Shown in pieces: positions 26,762 to 34,706 of a stretch of 64,000 nt of DNA (positions are counted from its first letter, which is position 1; the number at the start of each line of letters is the position of its first letter). The position numbers were made by a program, and so were the translations under genes. The stretch is from NCBI GenBank assembly GCA_900119535.1, contig FPJT01000006.1, positions 1-64,000 on the forward strand. The letters are read 5' to 3'. Source of the DNA: Ruminococcus sp. XPD3002 (lineage in GTDB: Bacteria > Bacillota > Clostridia > Oscillospirales > Ruminococcaceae). The notes under the pieces are model-generated. The model had not been told where the DNA came from. It saw nothing but the letters and a program-made list of their open reading frames with translations, and ran no database searches.

Positions 26762-28084
26762 ATGAGTAAATTCAGAAAACAGCATATGTCCGTCCATTGG
26801 CATGAGATCGTTGATTCGGAAAGATCCGAACCTGCTGTTAAAGCATCGCTTAAGGAAAAAGCTACCCTTGTCGGCAGAGTCGGACTGATGATGCTTTCAG
26901 TAGGAACAGGTGCCTGGAGAGTTCGCGCTTCTATGAACAAGATCGCAAGAGCACTGAATATAGGGTGTAATGCTGATATAGGCCTTCTTACAATCGAATA
27001 CACCTGTATCGAAAACGGAGAGACCTATACCAACGCTTTGTCTATTAATACTACCGGCGTGAATACTGATAAACTTGCCGCACTTGAATCCTTTGCCGAC
27101 GGCTTTGCTGAACGTGCAGGAAAGTATTCTGTCGAGCAATTCCACATGATACTGGACAAGTTTCAGACCATGCCTGCTAATTACAGTGCGTTGAACCTTG
27201 GACTTGCTTCTGCACTTGCGTGTTGTGCTTTTACATTTTTGCTGGGCGGCGGTCCGATAGAAATGATATGTGCTTTTTTAGGTGCAGGAATGGGAAATTT
27301 TATTCGTAAACTATTGCTTCAGCGCCATATAACATTGCTTGCCAATGTTGCTGTGGGAGTTGCATCAGCTTGCTGCACATATATCCTGTCAATAAAGTTA
27401 GCTGAATTATTCTTCGGAGTATCAGATGTTCATCAGGCAGGCTATATATGTTCGATGCTGTTCGTTATACCCGGATTTCCGCTGATCACGGGAGGTATTG
27501 ACCTTTCAAAGCTCGATCTTCGCTCAGGTCTTGAACGTATCACATATGCACTCCTTATAATCGGCATGGCAACTATGACGGGGTGGCTTACGGCTACTAT
27601 TTTCAAATTTGCTCCTGCCGACTTCGATCCGATGAGCATCTCCCCTGCTTTGCATTGTGTTCTGAGACTGATAACAAGTTTCTGCGGTGTTTACGGCTTC
27701 TCGCTTATGTTCAACAGTCCTCGTAAGATAGCGGCTACAGCAGGAATCATCGGAATGATAGCTAATACGCTGAGACTTGAACTCATCGACTTTCTCGGAC
27801 TTCATGCAGGACTTGCAGCGTTTATAGGTGCGCTTTGTGCCGGACTTATGGCAACAGCAGTAAAGAAAAAAATAGGCTGGCCGAGAATTACACTCACAGT
27901 TCCTTCAATTGTTATAATGGTACCGGGAATGTTCATGTACAAGGGCATATACTACTTTGCTCAGAATAATATCAACGATGGCGCAATGTGGATCACAAAG
28001 GCAATATTGATCGTTATCGCACTTCCTCTCGGTCTTATCTTTGCACGAATATTTACAGATAACAATTTCAGAAAAAGCAGTTGA
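26762..28084 (+). CDS. Threonine/serine exporter family protein (ThrE type)
   Basis: A 440-aa protein. The N-terminal soluble half carries the DUF1212-type block ('LVGRVGLMMLSVGTGAWRVRASMNKIARALNI'). Some ten hydrophobic helices follow in two sets ('LNLGLASALACCAFTFLLGGG', 'FVIPGFPLITGGIDL', 'VPSIVIMVPGMFMY'), matching fused ThrE/YjjP-YjjB-type exporters. The family exports threonine, serine or, for YjjPB, succinate. A frame extends upstream to 26726, but the GGAGAGA before the ATG at 26762 decides the start. It is monocistronic, with its own promoter and terminator. Confidence 0.88.
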   Translation: MSKFRKQHMSVHWHEIVDSERSEPAVKASLKEKATLVGRVGLMMLSVGTGAWRVRASMNKIARALNIGCNADIGLLTIEYTCIENGETYTNALSINTTGVNTDKLAALESFADGFAERAGKYSVEQFHMILDKFQTMPANYSALNLGLASALACCAFTFLLGGGPIEMICAFLGAGMGNFIRKLLLQRHITLLANVAVGVASACCTYILSIKLAELFFGVSDVHQAGYICSMLFVIPGFPLITGGIDLSKLDLRSGLERITYALLIIGMATMTGWLTATIFKFAPADFDPMSISPALHCVLRLITSFCGVYGFSLMFNSPRKIAATAGIIGMIANTLRLELIDFLGLHAGLAAFIGALCAGLMATAVKKKIGWPRITLTVPSIVIMVPGMFMYKGIYYFAQNNINDGAMWITKAILIVIALPLGLIFARIFTDNNFRKSS

Positions 28085-28091
28085 TGAATAT

Positions 28092-28132
28092 AAAACAACA
28101 GCGGCACTCTTAATGAGTACCGCTGTTGTTTT
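28092..28132 (+). terminator. Terminator of the ThrE-like gene
   Basis: A 13-bp GC-containing stem (28092-28104 with 28120-28132), extended inward by partial pairing and ending in four Ts. Confidence 0.8.
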
Positions 28133-28170
28133 GATGGAAATGGAATTAACAGATTGAAGATTTCAGAAAG

Positions 28171-28256
28171 TTGGGGCAATACCGCACAAAGACCGCCCTT
28201 GTCTTTGTAGTGAAACGCTCGCATAATTCCCCGTACAATTAATGTGCGGCATCGCC
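28171..28256. repeat. Candidate MITE or non-autonomous palindromic element
   Basis: Terminal segments 28175-28188 and 28243-28256 are inverted repeats matching at 12 of 14 positions. Inside, 28186-28193 and 28201-28208 form a perfect 8-bp hairpin. The ~86-bp non-coding block is richer in GC than its surroundings. Target-site duplications were not evident. Only one copy was noticed in this window. Confidence 0.45.
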
Positions 28257-28323
28257 AAAATAAAATTAAGTTCCGTCCTATCCCTTTGCTGTCATTTTAT
28301 ATATCATGTTTTCCCTCTCACTA

Positions 28324-28452
28324 TATTAAACGTATGAAACTCAGAAAACTCTCACATAATTTTAGAAAAAATTGACTTTTTTTTTTTAATGTAGTATAAT
28401 CATAAAAAAGAGATGTTTATGTGAGAGTTTTTGCTCTTGAAAACGTTTAATA
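28324..28452. promoter_or_regulatory. Mirrored ECF-type promoter motifs flanking a housekeeping promoter
   Basis: Inner blocks 28345-28359 and 28417-28431 are perfect 15-bp reverse complements. Outer blocks 28324-28333 and 28443-28452 are perfect 10-bp reverse complements. Each pair is separated by exactly 11 unconserved bases. In the right arm TGAGAG (28422-28427), 16 bp, CGTTTA (28444-28449) resembles an ECF promoter (sigma-W type: TGAAAC, 16, CGTATA) and fits a start near 28457. The left arm is the same motif facing left. Between the arms lies TTGACT (28372-28377), 17 bp, TATAAT (28395-28400). Confidence 0.65.
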
Positions 28453-28493
28453 ATATGGAGGGAATTTATCATTCCTTCGGAAAGGAGCAGAGG

Positions 28494-29048
28494 ATGGATA
28501 ACGGTGCAGCAAGCTACCATCGTTTCCTTGCCGGAGATAAAGAAGGTATGGTCGAGCTGATCCGTGATTATAAGGACGGTCTGACTCTTTATCTTAACAG
28601 CTTCGTCAATAACATAAGTATTGCTGAAGAGCTTATGGAAGATACTTTCGTTAAACTTGTAGTTAAAAAACCAAAGTATCAGGAAAAAAGTTCGTTCAAG
28701 ACATGGCTTTATACCGTCGGGCGCAATGTGGCTCTCGACTTTTTACGAAAAAGTTCAAAGGATCCTTCGTTGTCAATAGATGAAATGTATAATGTCGCCG
28801 ACAATGAAGACGTTGAAAGTGATTACATAAAAACAGAACAGAATATCACTCTTCACCGTGCAATGCAAAAGCTGAATCCTGAGTATAAACAAGTTCTTTA
28901 TCTTGTTTATTTTGAGAATTTTGATAATGCAGAGGCCGCCGAGGTCATGCATAAGAATAGAAGACAGATAGAAAATCTGATATACAGAGCGAAAAAAGCT
29001 CTGAAAACTGAATTGGAAAGGGAGGGATTTGTGTATGAAGGATTATAG
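28494..29048 (+). CDS. ECF-type RNA polymerase sigma factor
   Basis: A 184-aa sigma-70 family regulator with region 2 ('ELMEDTFVKLVVKKPKYQEKSSFKTWLYTVGRNVALDFLR', about residues 35-80) and region 4 ('MQKLNPEYKQVLYLVYFENFDNAEAAEVMHKNRRQIENLIYRAKKAL', about 120-175) and no regions 1 or 3. An open frame extends upstream to 28431, but AAGGAG sits correctly before the ATG at 28494, and the predicted ECF promoter would start transcripts downstream of 28431. Its stop overlaps the next gene by 14 bp, so the membrane partner is translationally coupled, as for sigma/anti-sigma pairs. Confidence 0.9.
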   Translation: MDNGAASYHRFLAGDKEGMVELIRDYKDGLTLYLNSFVNNISIAEELMEDTFVKLVVKKPKYQEKSSFKTWLYTVGRNVALDFLRKSSKDPSLSIDEMYNVADNEDVESDYIKTEQNITLHRAMQKLNPEYKQVLYLVYFENFDNAEAAEVMHKNRRQIENLIYRAKKALKTELEREGFVYEGL

Positions 29049-30432
29049 AGACGTAGCTGAAAGTGTCTTCAGAAAAAGCGAGATCATCCTTGAAGCTAAA
29101 GCTAAACGCATGCACAAGATCCGTAATGTCTCTATCGCCGCTTCAGGTATGTGTGCTGCCGCTATAGTAGCAGTCGGCGTTATAAAGAATAATCAGATAA
29201 ATTCAAGTATGGGCAAAAGTCAGATAGACAGCATGGTATCAAATTCTGTTATCGATGAAACACAGGCATCGGAACCAGTATCGACAGAAGCAGTTCAGAC
29301 AACTGCAATTGAAGAAACTACTAAAAAACCAAAGAAAACAAAAACTACTGCGGCTGTAACAACAGAAGCAGTTGAGACTAAGACCACAGCAGAGAGAATA
29401 CAGGCACCACCGCCTGCGATCTCTCCGTCAAGGCCTTCTGAGGCTACTTCATCACCTTCGGTTAAGCCTCAGCAGCAGGCTTCTCCGTCTGTAGAGGAAA
29501 AAACAGAACCTCCTGTTGTTCAGCAAGATAAACCTGCGGTTGTGACTGCTCCGCCTGTTGTAACGGAAAAGCCTGAAACTACAGTTATCGCACGCACGAC
29601 AACACCTGTAAAGACTACATCAACTTCTAAAACAACAAAAACAACCGCCAAGACTGTTACCACAACAAAGAAAACTCAGGTGACTACTTCCAGAAAGACT
29701 ACAGTATCTCCTACACTTCCTCCCAAGACTTCTAAACCAATAACGACCACAACTTCGGTTGAATGGACTAAGCTTCCGATTCAGCTAAGGTTTGAGAAGT
29801 TTGACGTAATAGAAGGTTCACTTGATAATCCGTCAAGGGTAACAACTTATCACACATGTGACACTGTTATTTCTAAGAACAAAATACAGTCGCTTCTTGT
29901 CTCGGGATTCTTCCATACTCAGGATCCGTTTACGGGAGAAGAAGAGAAGCATGGTGCTTCTGCGTACATTATCAAAAATGTTGATCGCTATGATCAGCTT
30001 GCTGTAAAATTCGACGGTGATGATGATTATTACCTCTATGAAAATAGGGGTGAATCAGAGGAAATAAAAACCGATCTGAAGCCTTTGACCATCGAAAACA
30101 TGATCGACGATCTGCATCTTCGTGAAAAAATGGTCGTTACAGGAGAAGCAGTTATCCATGATAAGAAAGAAAAGACTGTTCATGGTATAGAAGCTCCTTT
30201 TGTATGGCAGATTCTTACAAATGAGGCGAAACTGCCTAATATCATCAGCGAAGTAAATGATATTGATGTTTATGTTGAATTTAAGGTACAGATAGCACCT
30301 TCTTCCAACGAATATATGATCGGTGTCTCGAAAGACGGCTATGTTTATACTGATATAGTTGCGAATGGCGCTGTATTCAATATCGGTCAGGAACAGGCAG
30401 ATGACATAATCGATGCAGTTCTTGAAAAATAA
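29035..30432 (+). CDS. Single-pass membrane protein, probable anti-sigma/sensor partner
   Basis: A 465-aa protein. A ~30-residue basic cytoplasmic N-terminus is followed by one transmembrane helix (about residues 31-50), then a long Thr/Pro/Lys-rich extracellular linker (about 72-243) and a C-terminal beta-rich domain (about 245-465) that I do not recognise. The ATG at 29035 lies 9 nt after GGAGG inside the sigma gene. Overlap with the ECF gene and the topology suggest an anti-sigma factor whose extracellular domain senses a surface signal. No HxxxCxxC zinc anti-sigma motif is visible, and the cytoplasmic part is very short for an anti-sigma domain, so the role is inferred from context. Confidence 0.7.
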   Translation: MKDYRDVAESVFRKSEIILEAKAKRMHKIRNVSIAASGMCAAAIVAVGVIKNNQINSSMGKSQIDSMVSNSVIDETQASEPVSTEAVQTTAIEETTKKPKKTKTTAAVTTEAVETKTTAERIQAPPPAISPSRPSEATSSPSVKPQQQASPSVEEKTEPPVVQQDKPAVVTAPPVVTEKPETTVIARTTTPVKTTSTSKTTKTTAKTVTTTKKTQVTTSRKTTVSPTLPPKTSKPITTTTSVEWTKLPIQLRFEKFDVIEGSLDNPSRVTTYHTCDTVISKNKIQSLLVSGFFHTQDPFTGEEEKHGASAYIIKNVDRYDQLAVKFDGDDDYYLYENRGESEEIKTDLKPLTIENMIDDLHLREKMVVTGEAVIHDKKEKTVHGIEAPFVWQILTNEAKLPNIISEVNDIDVYVEFKVQIAPSSNEYMIGVSKDGYVYTDIVANGAVFNIGQEQADDIIDAVLEK

Positions 30433-30436
30433 TCTT

Positions 30437-30469
30437 AAGCCGCAGGTACGTGTTGTACTTGCGGCTTTT
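30437..30469 (+). terminator. Terminator of the ECF sigma operon
   Basis: A 13-bp stem (30437-30449 with 30455-30467, one G-U pair) with a short T-run. Confidence 0.8.
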
Positions 30470-30534
30470 GTGCATTATTACTAAAGTTGCTTGCTTTTAG
30501 AGATTAAATATTTACGTCGATTTTTGAAGATTTT

Positions 30535-30564
30535 TTGGCATAATTGCCTAAAATATGGTATAAT
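30535..30564 (+). promoter_or_regulatory. Promoter of the GGDEF-glnN unit
   Basis: TTGGCA (30535-30540), 18-bp spacer, TATAAT (30559-30564). Confidence 0.65.
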
Positions 30565-30616
30565 TATTATATATGTGCGACTTTTTTAATTCCATATTAT
30601 TAAGGCAGGTGAATTT

Positions 30617-32542
30617 ATGAGTAATAATGAATTTTTCGAGATCGCTGTTTTAGTTTCAGGTATAGACGAAGAATATCAGAACAGTATCATTGATGGTATC
30701 GTCGAATGTGCAAAGGATAATGACGTTAATATCTCAGTTTTTTCTTCTTTTGGCGGAGTTCTTTCAGATAAAAAATATGATACAGGCGAATATAATATCT
30801 ATGAACTTATCAATTATGATAAATTTGACGGACTGATTCTTCTTACAAATACTATCGCTAATACGAAAGTCAGAGCAGAGCTTATAAAAAAAGCTGAAAA
30901 ATCTGCTCTTCCAGCAGCTATCCTTGACTGCGACGAGCATCCTGTTTTTACCAATATTTCTATTGATAACTGTTCCGCAATGCGTGAGATAGTCAAGCAT
31001 GTAATAGCTATTCATGATGCTAAGACCATTAATTACATTTCAGGGCCTCTTGCTAATTCTGAAGCCCAAGACCGATTTGACGCTTTCGTTCAGGTTATGG
31101 AAGAATTCGGACTCGATGTTGACGAAGACAGGATCTACTATGGCGATTTTCGTGCCATTGACGGAAAAAATGCTATCGATAAAATGATAAGATCAGGACA
31201 GAAAATTCCTGACGCCGTTATATGTGCCAACGATGCTATGGCTCTTGCCGCAGTTGCTGAACTTGAAAGGTACGGGTACAATGTCCCGGAACATGTTATA
31301 GTGACCGGCTTCGATGATACATATAATGCAAAGCACCATTTTCCTTCAATTACAACAGTTTCTCGTCCGCTTCATAATGCAGGCTATCAGGCTTGTGAAA
31401 CTGTTATAGGTAAAATAGAAGGAACTTCTTCTGAAAGTAACATTGTACTCGAAGCTATGCCCGTTTACAGGGAAAGCTGCGGATGTAAGAGTGAATTCTC
31501 TGAGAATCTACCGAATTACAAGAAAAGCGTGTATAAGACTCTCAATCGCATAAATAATGATATTTCAATGATAAACCATATCACAAGAGAGCTTGCGGAA
31601 GCCTCTTCACCCGAAGAATGCTATAATACCATAAACGCTTTTATCGATACTCTCAATTGTGACAGGTTCAGCCTTTGTCTGTGTTCTGACTGGAACAGAG
31701 CCTACAGGAAGGATCTTGACGGATGTTCCGAGGACGATTATCAGATAAATGGCTACGCTCCCATAATGAGCGCTCCGCTTATATGGGATAAAGGTTCCGT
31801 AACAAGTATCAGTTCATTCAGAAGTGCAGATATGTTTCCGATACTTAATTCTACAGGCGGAAATGTAAATTATTTCCTTCCTCTGCATTATTGCGACCGC
31901 TGTATCGGTTACTATATCATCACAAACAGTGATTTTCCTACGCACAGTCCCCTTTGTCATTCTTTCATGATGAGTATAAGCAACTCTCTTGAAAACGTCA
32001 GGAAGATCGATGCGTTAAACAGTGCTATCAGCGAGCTGGACCGACTTTTTACAATGGATCCTCTTTGCAACATATATAACAGAAACGGTTTTATACGTCT
32101 TGCAGATAAGATGCTTGCCGAAAGCATTGAAAATGATACAAGTATTCTTATTTCGTTCATTGATATGGACGGTCTGAAAATGATAAATGACAATTTTGGT
32201 CACAAAGAAGGTGATTTTGCACTCCAAACCCTTGCTGCTGTGATCAGTAAATGCTGCAACAACGATAAGATATGCGCTCGTTTCGGCGGTGATGAATTCA
32301 TTGTTTTTGGTGTGAATTCAAACGAAAAGGAAATACGTGACTTTGAAAGCGATTTCAATCTTAACATCAAGCAAACAAATATGCTTATACAAAAGCCTTA
32401 CGAGCTTGGTGCGAGCATAGGAACGATAGTTACAAAGGCTGATTCCGAAAGTAAGCTTTTCCAGCTCATTTCCAGGGCTGATGAACTGATGTATGAAAAG
32501 AAAAAGAAGAAGAAAACGTCACGTTATCTTAGAAAAGAATAG
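30617..32542 (+). CDS. Cytoplasmic diguanylate cyclase with LacI-type ligand-binding domain
   Basis: A 641-aa protein with no signal peptide or transmembrane helix. Residues ~5-290 resemble the sugar-binding (periplasmic-binding-like) domain of LacI/GalR regulators ('AVLVSGIDEEYQNSIIDGIVE', 'DAVICANDAMALAAVAELERYGYNVPEHVIVTGFDDT', 'ITTVSRPLHNAGYQACE') without their helix-turn-helix. A middle GAF-like region (~310-470) leads to a GGDEF domain (~480-635) with the active-site motif at 557-561. No RxxD inhibitory site is seen five residues upstream. It should make cyclic di-GMP in response to a cytoplasmic ligand. It lies 37 bp before glnN with no terminator between. Confidence 0.88.
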   Translation: MSNNEFFEIAVLVSGIDEEYQNSIIDGIVECAKDNDVNISVFSSFGGVLSDKKYDTGEYNIYELINYDKFDGLILLTNTIANTKVRAELIKKAEKSALPAAILDCDEHPVFTNISIDNCSAMREIVKHVIAIHDAKTINYISGPLANSEAQDRFDAFVQVMEEFGLDVDEDRIYYGDFRAIDGKNAIDKMIRSGQKIPDAVICANDAMALAAVAELERYGYNVPEHVIVTGFDDTYNAKHHFPSITTVSRPLHNAGYQACETVIGKIEGTSSESNIVLEAMPVYRESCGCKSEFSENLPNYKKSVYKTLNRINNDISMINHITRELAEASSPEECYNTINAFIDTLNCDRFSLCLCSDWNRAYRKDLDGCSEDDYQINGYAPIMSAPLIWDKGSVTSISSFRSADMFPILNSTGGNVNYFLPLHYCDRCIGYYIITNSDFPTHSPLCHSFMMSISNSLENVRKIDALNSAISELDRLFTMDPLCNIYNRNGFIRLADKMLAESIENDTSILISFIDMDGLKMINDNFGHKEGDFALQTLAAVISKCCNNDKICARFGGDEFIVFGVNSNEKEIRDFESDFNLNIKQTNMLIQKPYELGASIGTIVTKADSESKLFQLISRADELMYEKKKKKKTSRYLRKE

Positions 32543-32579
32543 TGAAGAATAGAAAAATATATCCACAGGAGGATAAATA

Positions 32580-34673
32580 ATGACAGCTAATATCCCTGAT
32601 ATCTTTGCAAGTAATGTTTTTAACGAGGAGGTTATGAAGGCACGTCTCCCCAAAAACGTGTATAAAAATTATAAGCGTACCATTCAGCAGCGTGAACCAC
32701 TGGATATGACTACAGCTGATTTTATTGCAAATGCAATAAAAGACTGGGCTATTGAAAAAGGCGCCACACATTACACTCACTGGTTCCAGCCTATGACAGG
32801 TTCTACTGCTGAAAAGCATGACTCATTTATAAGTGTTGGTGCAAATGGTACAGCTATAATGGAATTTTCGGGAAAGGCACTCGTAAAAGGCGAACCTGAT
32901 GCTTCTTCTTTCCCGTCGGGAGGTCTTAGGCGAACCGACTCAGCAAGAGGATATACAGCTTGGGATCCGACTTCTTATTGCTTCGTGAAGGAGGGAAGCC
33001 TTTACATCCCGACAGTTTTCGTTTCATATACAGGTGAGATCCTTGATAAAAAGACTCCCCTGCTGCGTTCTATGGACGCACTCAGTACAACAGCAGTAAG
33101 ATTTCTTAAGCTTTTTGGCAATGAACGTGTTACAAGAGTTACCTCTACCGTTGGTGCTGAACAGGAGTATTTTCTTATAGATAAGGCAATGTTCGATCAG
33201 CGTGAGGATCTTATTCTCACGGGAAGAACTCTCTTTGGTGCAAAGCCTCCTAAGGGACAGGAACTTGATGACCAGTACTTTGCTAATCTCAAGCCAAGAA
33301 TTGCTGCTTATATGGCTGAACTGGATGAAGAACTCTGGAAACTCGGAATTTACTCAAAGACAAAGCATAACGAGGTCGCTCCCGCACAGCACGAAATGGC
33401 TCCTATTTTCACAACGTCAAACCTCGGTACAGATCAGAATGAGCTTGCAATGGAAGTGATGGAAAAAGTTGCTCTTCGTCACGGTCTTGTTTGTCTGCTT
33501 CACGAAAAGCCTTTTGAAGGTGTAAATGGTTCTGGTAAGCACAATAACTGGTCAATGTCTACCGATGACGGGCAGAATCTCCTTGACCCGGGTGATACCC
33601 CTATGGAGAACCTGCAGTTTCTTACTATACTCTGCGCTCTTATCAAGGGCGTTGATGAATATGCCGATCTTATGAGACTATCAGCGGCTTCTGCAGGAAA
33701 TGATCACAGGCTCGGAGCGGATGAAGCTCCTCCTGCAATCATTTCTATGTTCCTCGGCGAAGAACTTGAAGCTGTTCTTAAGGCTATAGAGAATGATGAA
33801 GCTTATAAAACACAGTCCAGCACATTTGAGATAGGAGTTAATGCACTCCCCTCCTTCCCAAAGGATTCTACAGACAGAAACAGAACCTCACCATTTGCGT
33901 TTACAGGTAACCGTTTTGAATTCCGCATGGTAGGTTCATCAGATAATATTGCTTGTCCGAACGCTCTGCTTAATACTATAGTAGCTGAAGAACTTTCGCA
34001 GTTTATTGAAAGACTTGAACCATTCAAGGGAAGCAACGGATTTGAAAACGAAGTCAAAAAGCTTCTTAAAGAAGTAATTAAAGAGCATAGCCGTATTATT
34101 TTCAATGGTGACGGATATTCCGCAGAGTGGATAAAGGAAGCCGAAAAACGTGGACTTCCGAATTATCCTTCTACGGTTGACTGTATGCCGCATTATACAG
34201 ATGAGAAGAACCTCAGAATATTCAGAAAATTCGGTATTTATAACAGGAACGAACTTACTGCACGTACCGAGATACACCTTGAAAAGTACAGTAAGACTAT
34301 CAGGATCGAAGCAAGAACTATGGTCGAAATGGCAAGAAAACAGCTTCTTCCTGCAACTCTGGACTATATCAGCAAGCTTTGTGCATCTATTGCAAATAAG
34401 TCGCAGATTGGCTTTACATCTCGTACCGAAACGAGTATGGCTGAAAAACTCAACGAACTTGCAGATAAATTCTATGATTCGATCCAGCGTCTTGAAGAAA
34501 GAGTTAATAAAGCCTGTCTCGTTGAAGGAGCACGTCAGCAGGCTGAATTCTTCCACGATTATGTTCTTGCTGAAATGGATATAATGCGTGAGATAGCCGA
34601 TGAGATCGAGCTTATCATGCCGCGCACAGAATGGCCGATACCCACTTATTCTGAAATGATTTACAACGTATAA
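32580..34673 (+). CDS. glnN: Glutamine synthetase type III
   Basis: Makes glutamine from glutamate, ammonia and ATP. The 697-aa length and blocks 'HWFQPMTGSTAEKHDSF', 'FPSGGLRRTDSARGYTAWDP', 'EQEYFLID', 'KHNEVAPAQHEMAP', 'HEKPFEGVNGSGKHNNWS' and 'RTSPFAFTGNRFEFR' are specific to the GSIII (GlnN) family, which is larger than GSI/GSII and known from Ruminococcus and Bacteroides. AGGAGG precedes the ATG. No promoter was recognised in the short gap, so it is probably transcribed with the diguanylate cyclase gene, at least in part. A strong terminator follows. Confidence 0.96.
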   Translation: MTANIPDIFASNVFNEEVMKARLPKNVYKNYKRTIQQREPLDMTTADFIANAIKDWAIEKGATHYTHWFQPMTGSTAEKHDSFISVGANGTAIMEFSGKALVKGEPDASSFPSGGLRRTDSARGYTAWDPTSYCFVKEGSLYIPTVFVSYTGEILDKKTPLLRSMDALSTTAVRFLKLFGNERVTRVTSTVGAEQEYFLIDKAMFDQREDLILTGRTLFGAKPPKGQELDDQYFANLKPRIAAYMAELDEELWKLGIYSKTKHNEVAPAQHEMAPIFTTSNLGTDQNELAMEVMEKVALRHGLVCLLHEKPFEGVNGSGKHNNWSMSTDDGQNLLDPGDTPMENLQFLTILCALIKGVDEYADLMRLSAASAGNDHRLGADEAPPAIISMFLGEELEAVLKAIENDEAYKTQSSTFEIGVNALPSFPKDSTDRNRTSPFAFTGNRFEFRMVGSSDNIACPNALLNTIVAEELSQFIERLEPFKGSNGFENEVKKLLKEVIKEHSRIIFNGDGYSAEWIKEAEKRGLPNYPSTVDCMPHYTDEKNLRIFRKFGIYNRNELTARTEIHLEKYSKTIRIEARTMVEMARKQLLPATLDYISKLCASIANKSQIGFTSRTETSMAEKLNELADKFYDSIQRLEERVNKACLVEGARQQAEFFHDYVLAEMDIMREIADEIELIMPRTEWPIPTYSEMIYNV

Positions 34674-34676
34674 ATT

Positions 34677-34703
34677 AAAAAACGGAGCATTTGCTCCGTT
34701 TTT
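34677..34703. terminator. Terminator of glnN
   Basis: A 12-bp stem (34678-34689 with 34692-34703) with a 2-nt loop and T-run; A-rich on the other side, so possibly also used by the convergent gene at 34707. Confidence 0.88.
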
Positions 34704-34706
34704 CTT

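Larger units (their letters stand above)
28085..28493. other. 409-bp intergenic region ahead of the ECF sigma gene
   Basis: It holds the exporter terminator, a MITE-like palindromic element (28171-28256) and an unusual mirrored promoter array (28324-28452). No reading frame with a ribosome-binding site was found before 28494. Confidence 0.7.

Noticed and set aside
28431..28493. N-terminal extension of the ECF sigma factor
   Set aside because: It begins with TTG inside the predicted ECF promoter and has no ribosome-binding site; AAGGAG precedes the ATG at 28494.
29280..29760. Thr-rich tandem codons considered as a DNA repeat or CRISPR-like array
   Set aside because: Irregular unit length and an open frame; it is a protein linker rich in Thr/Pro/Lys codons.
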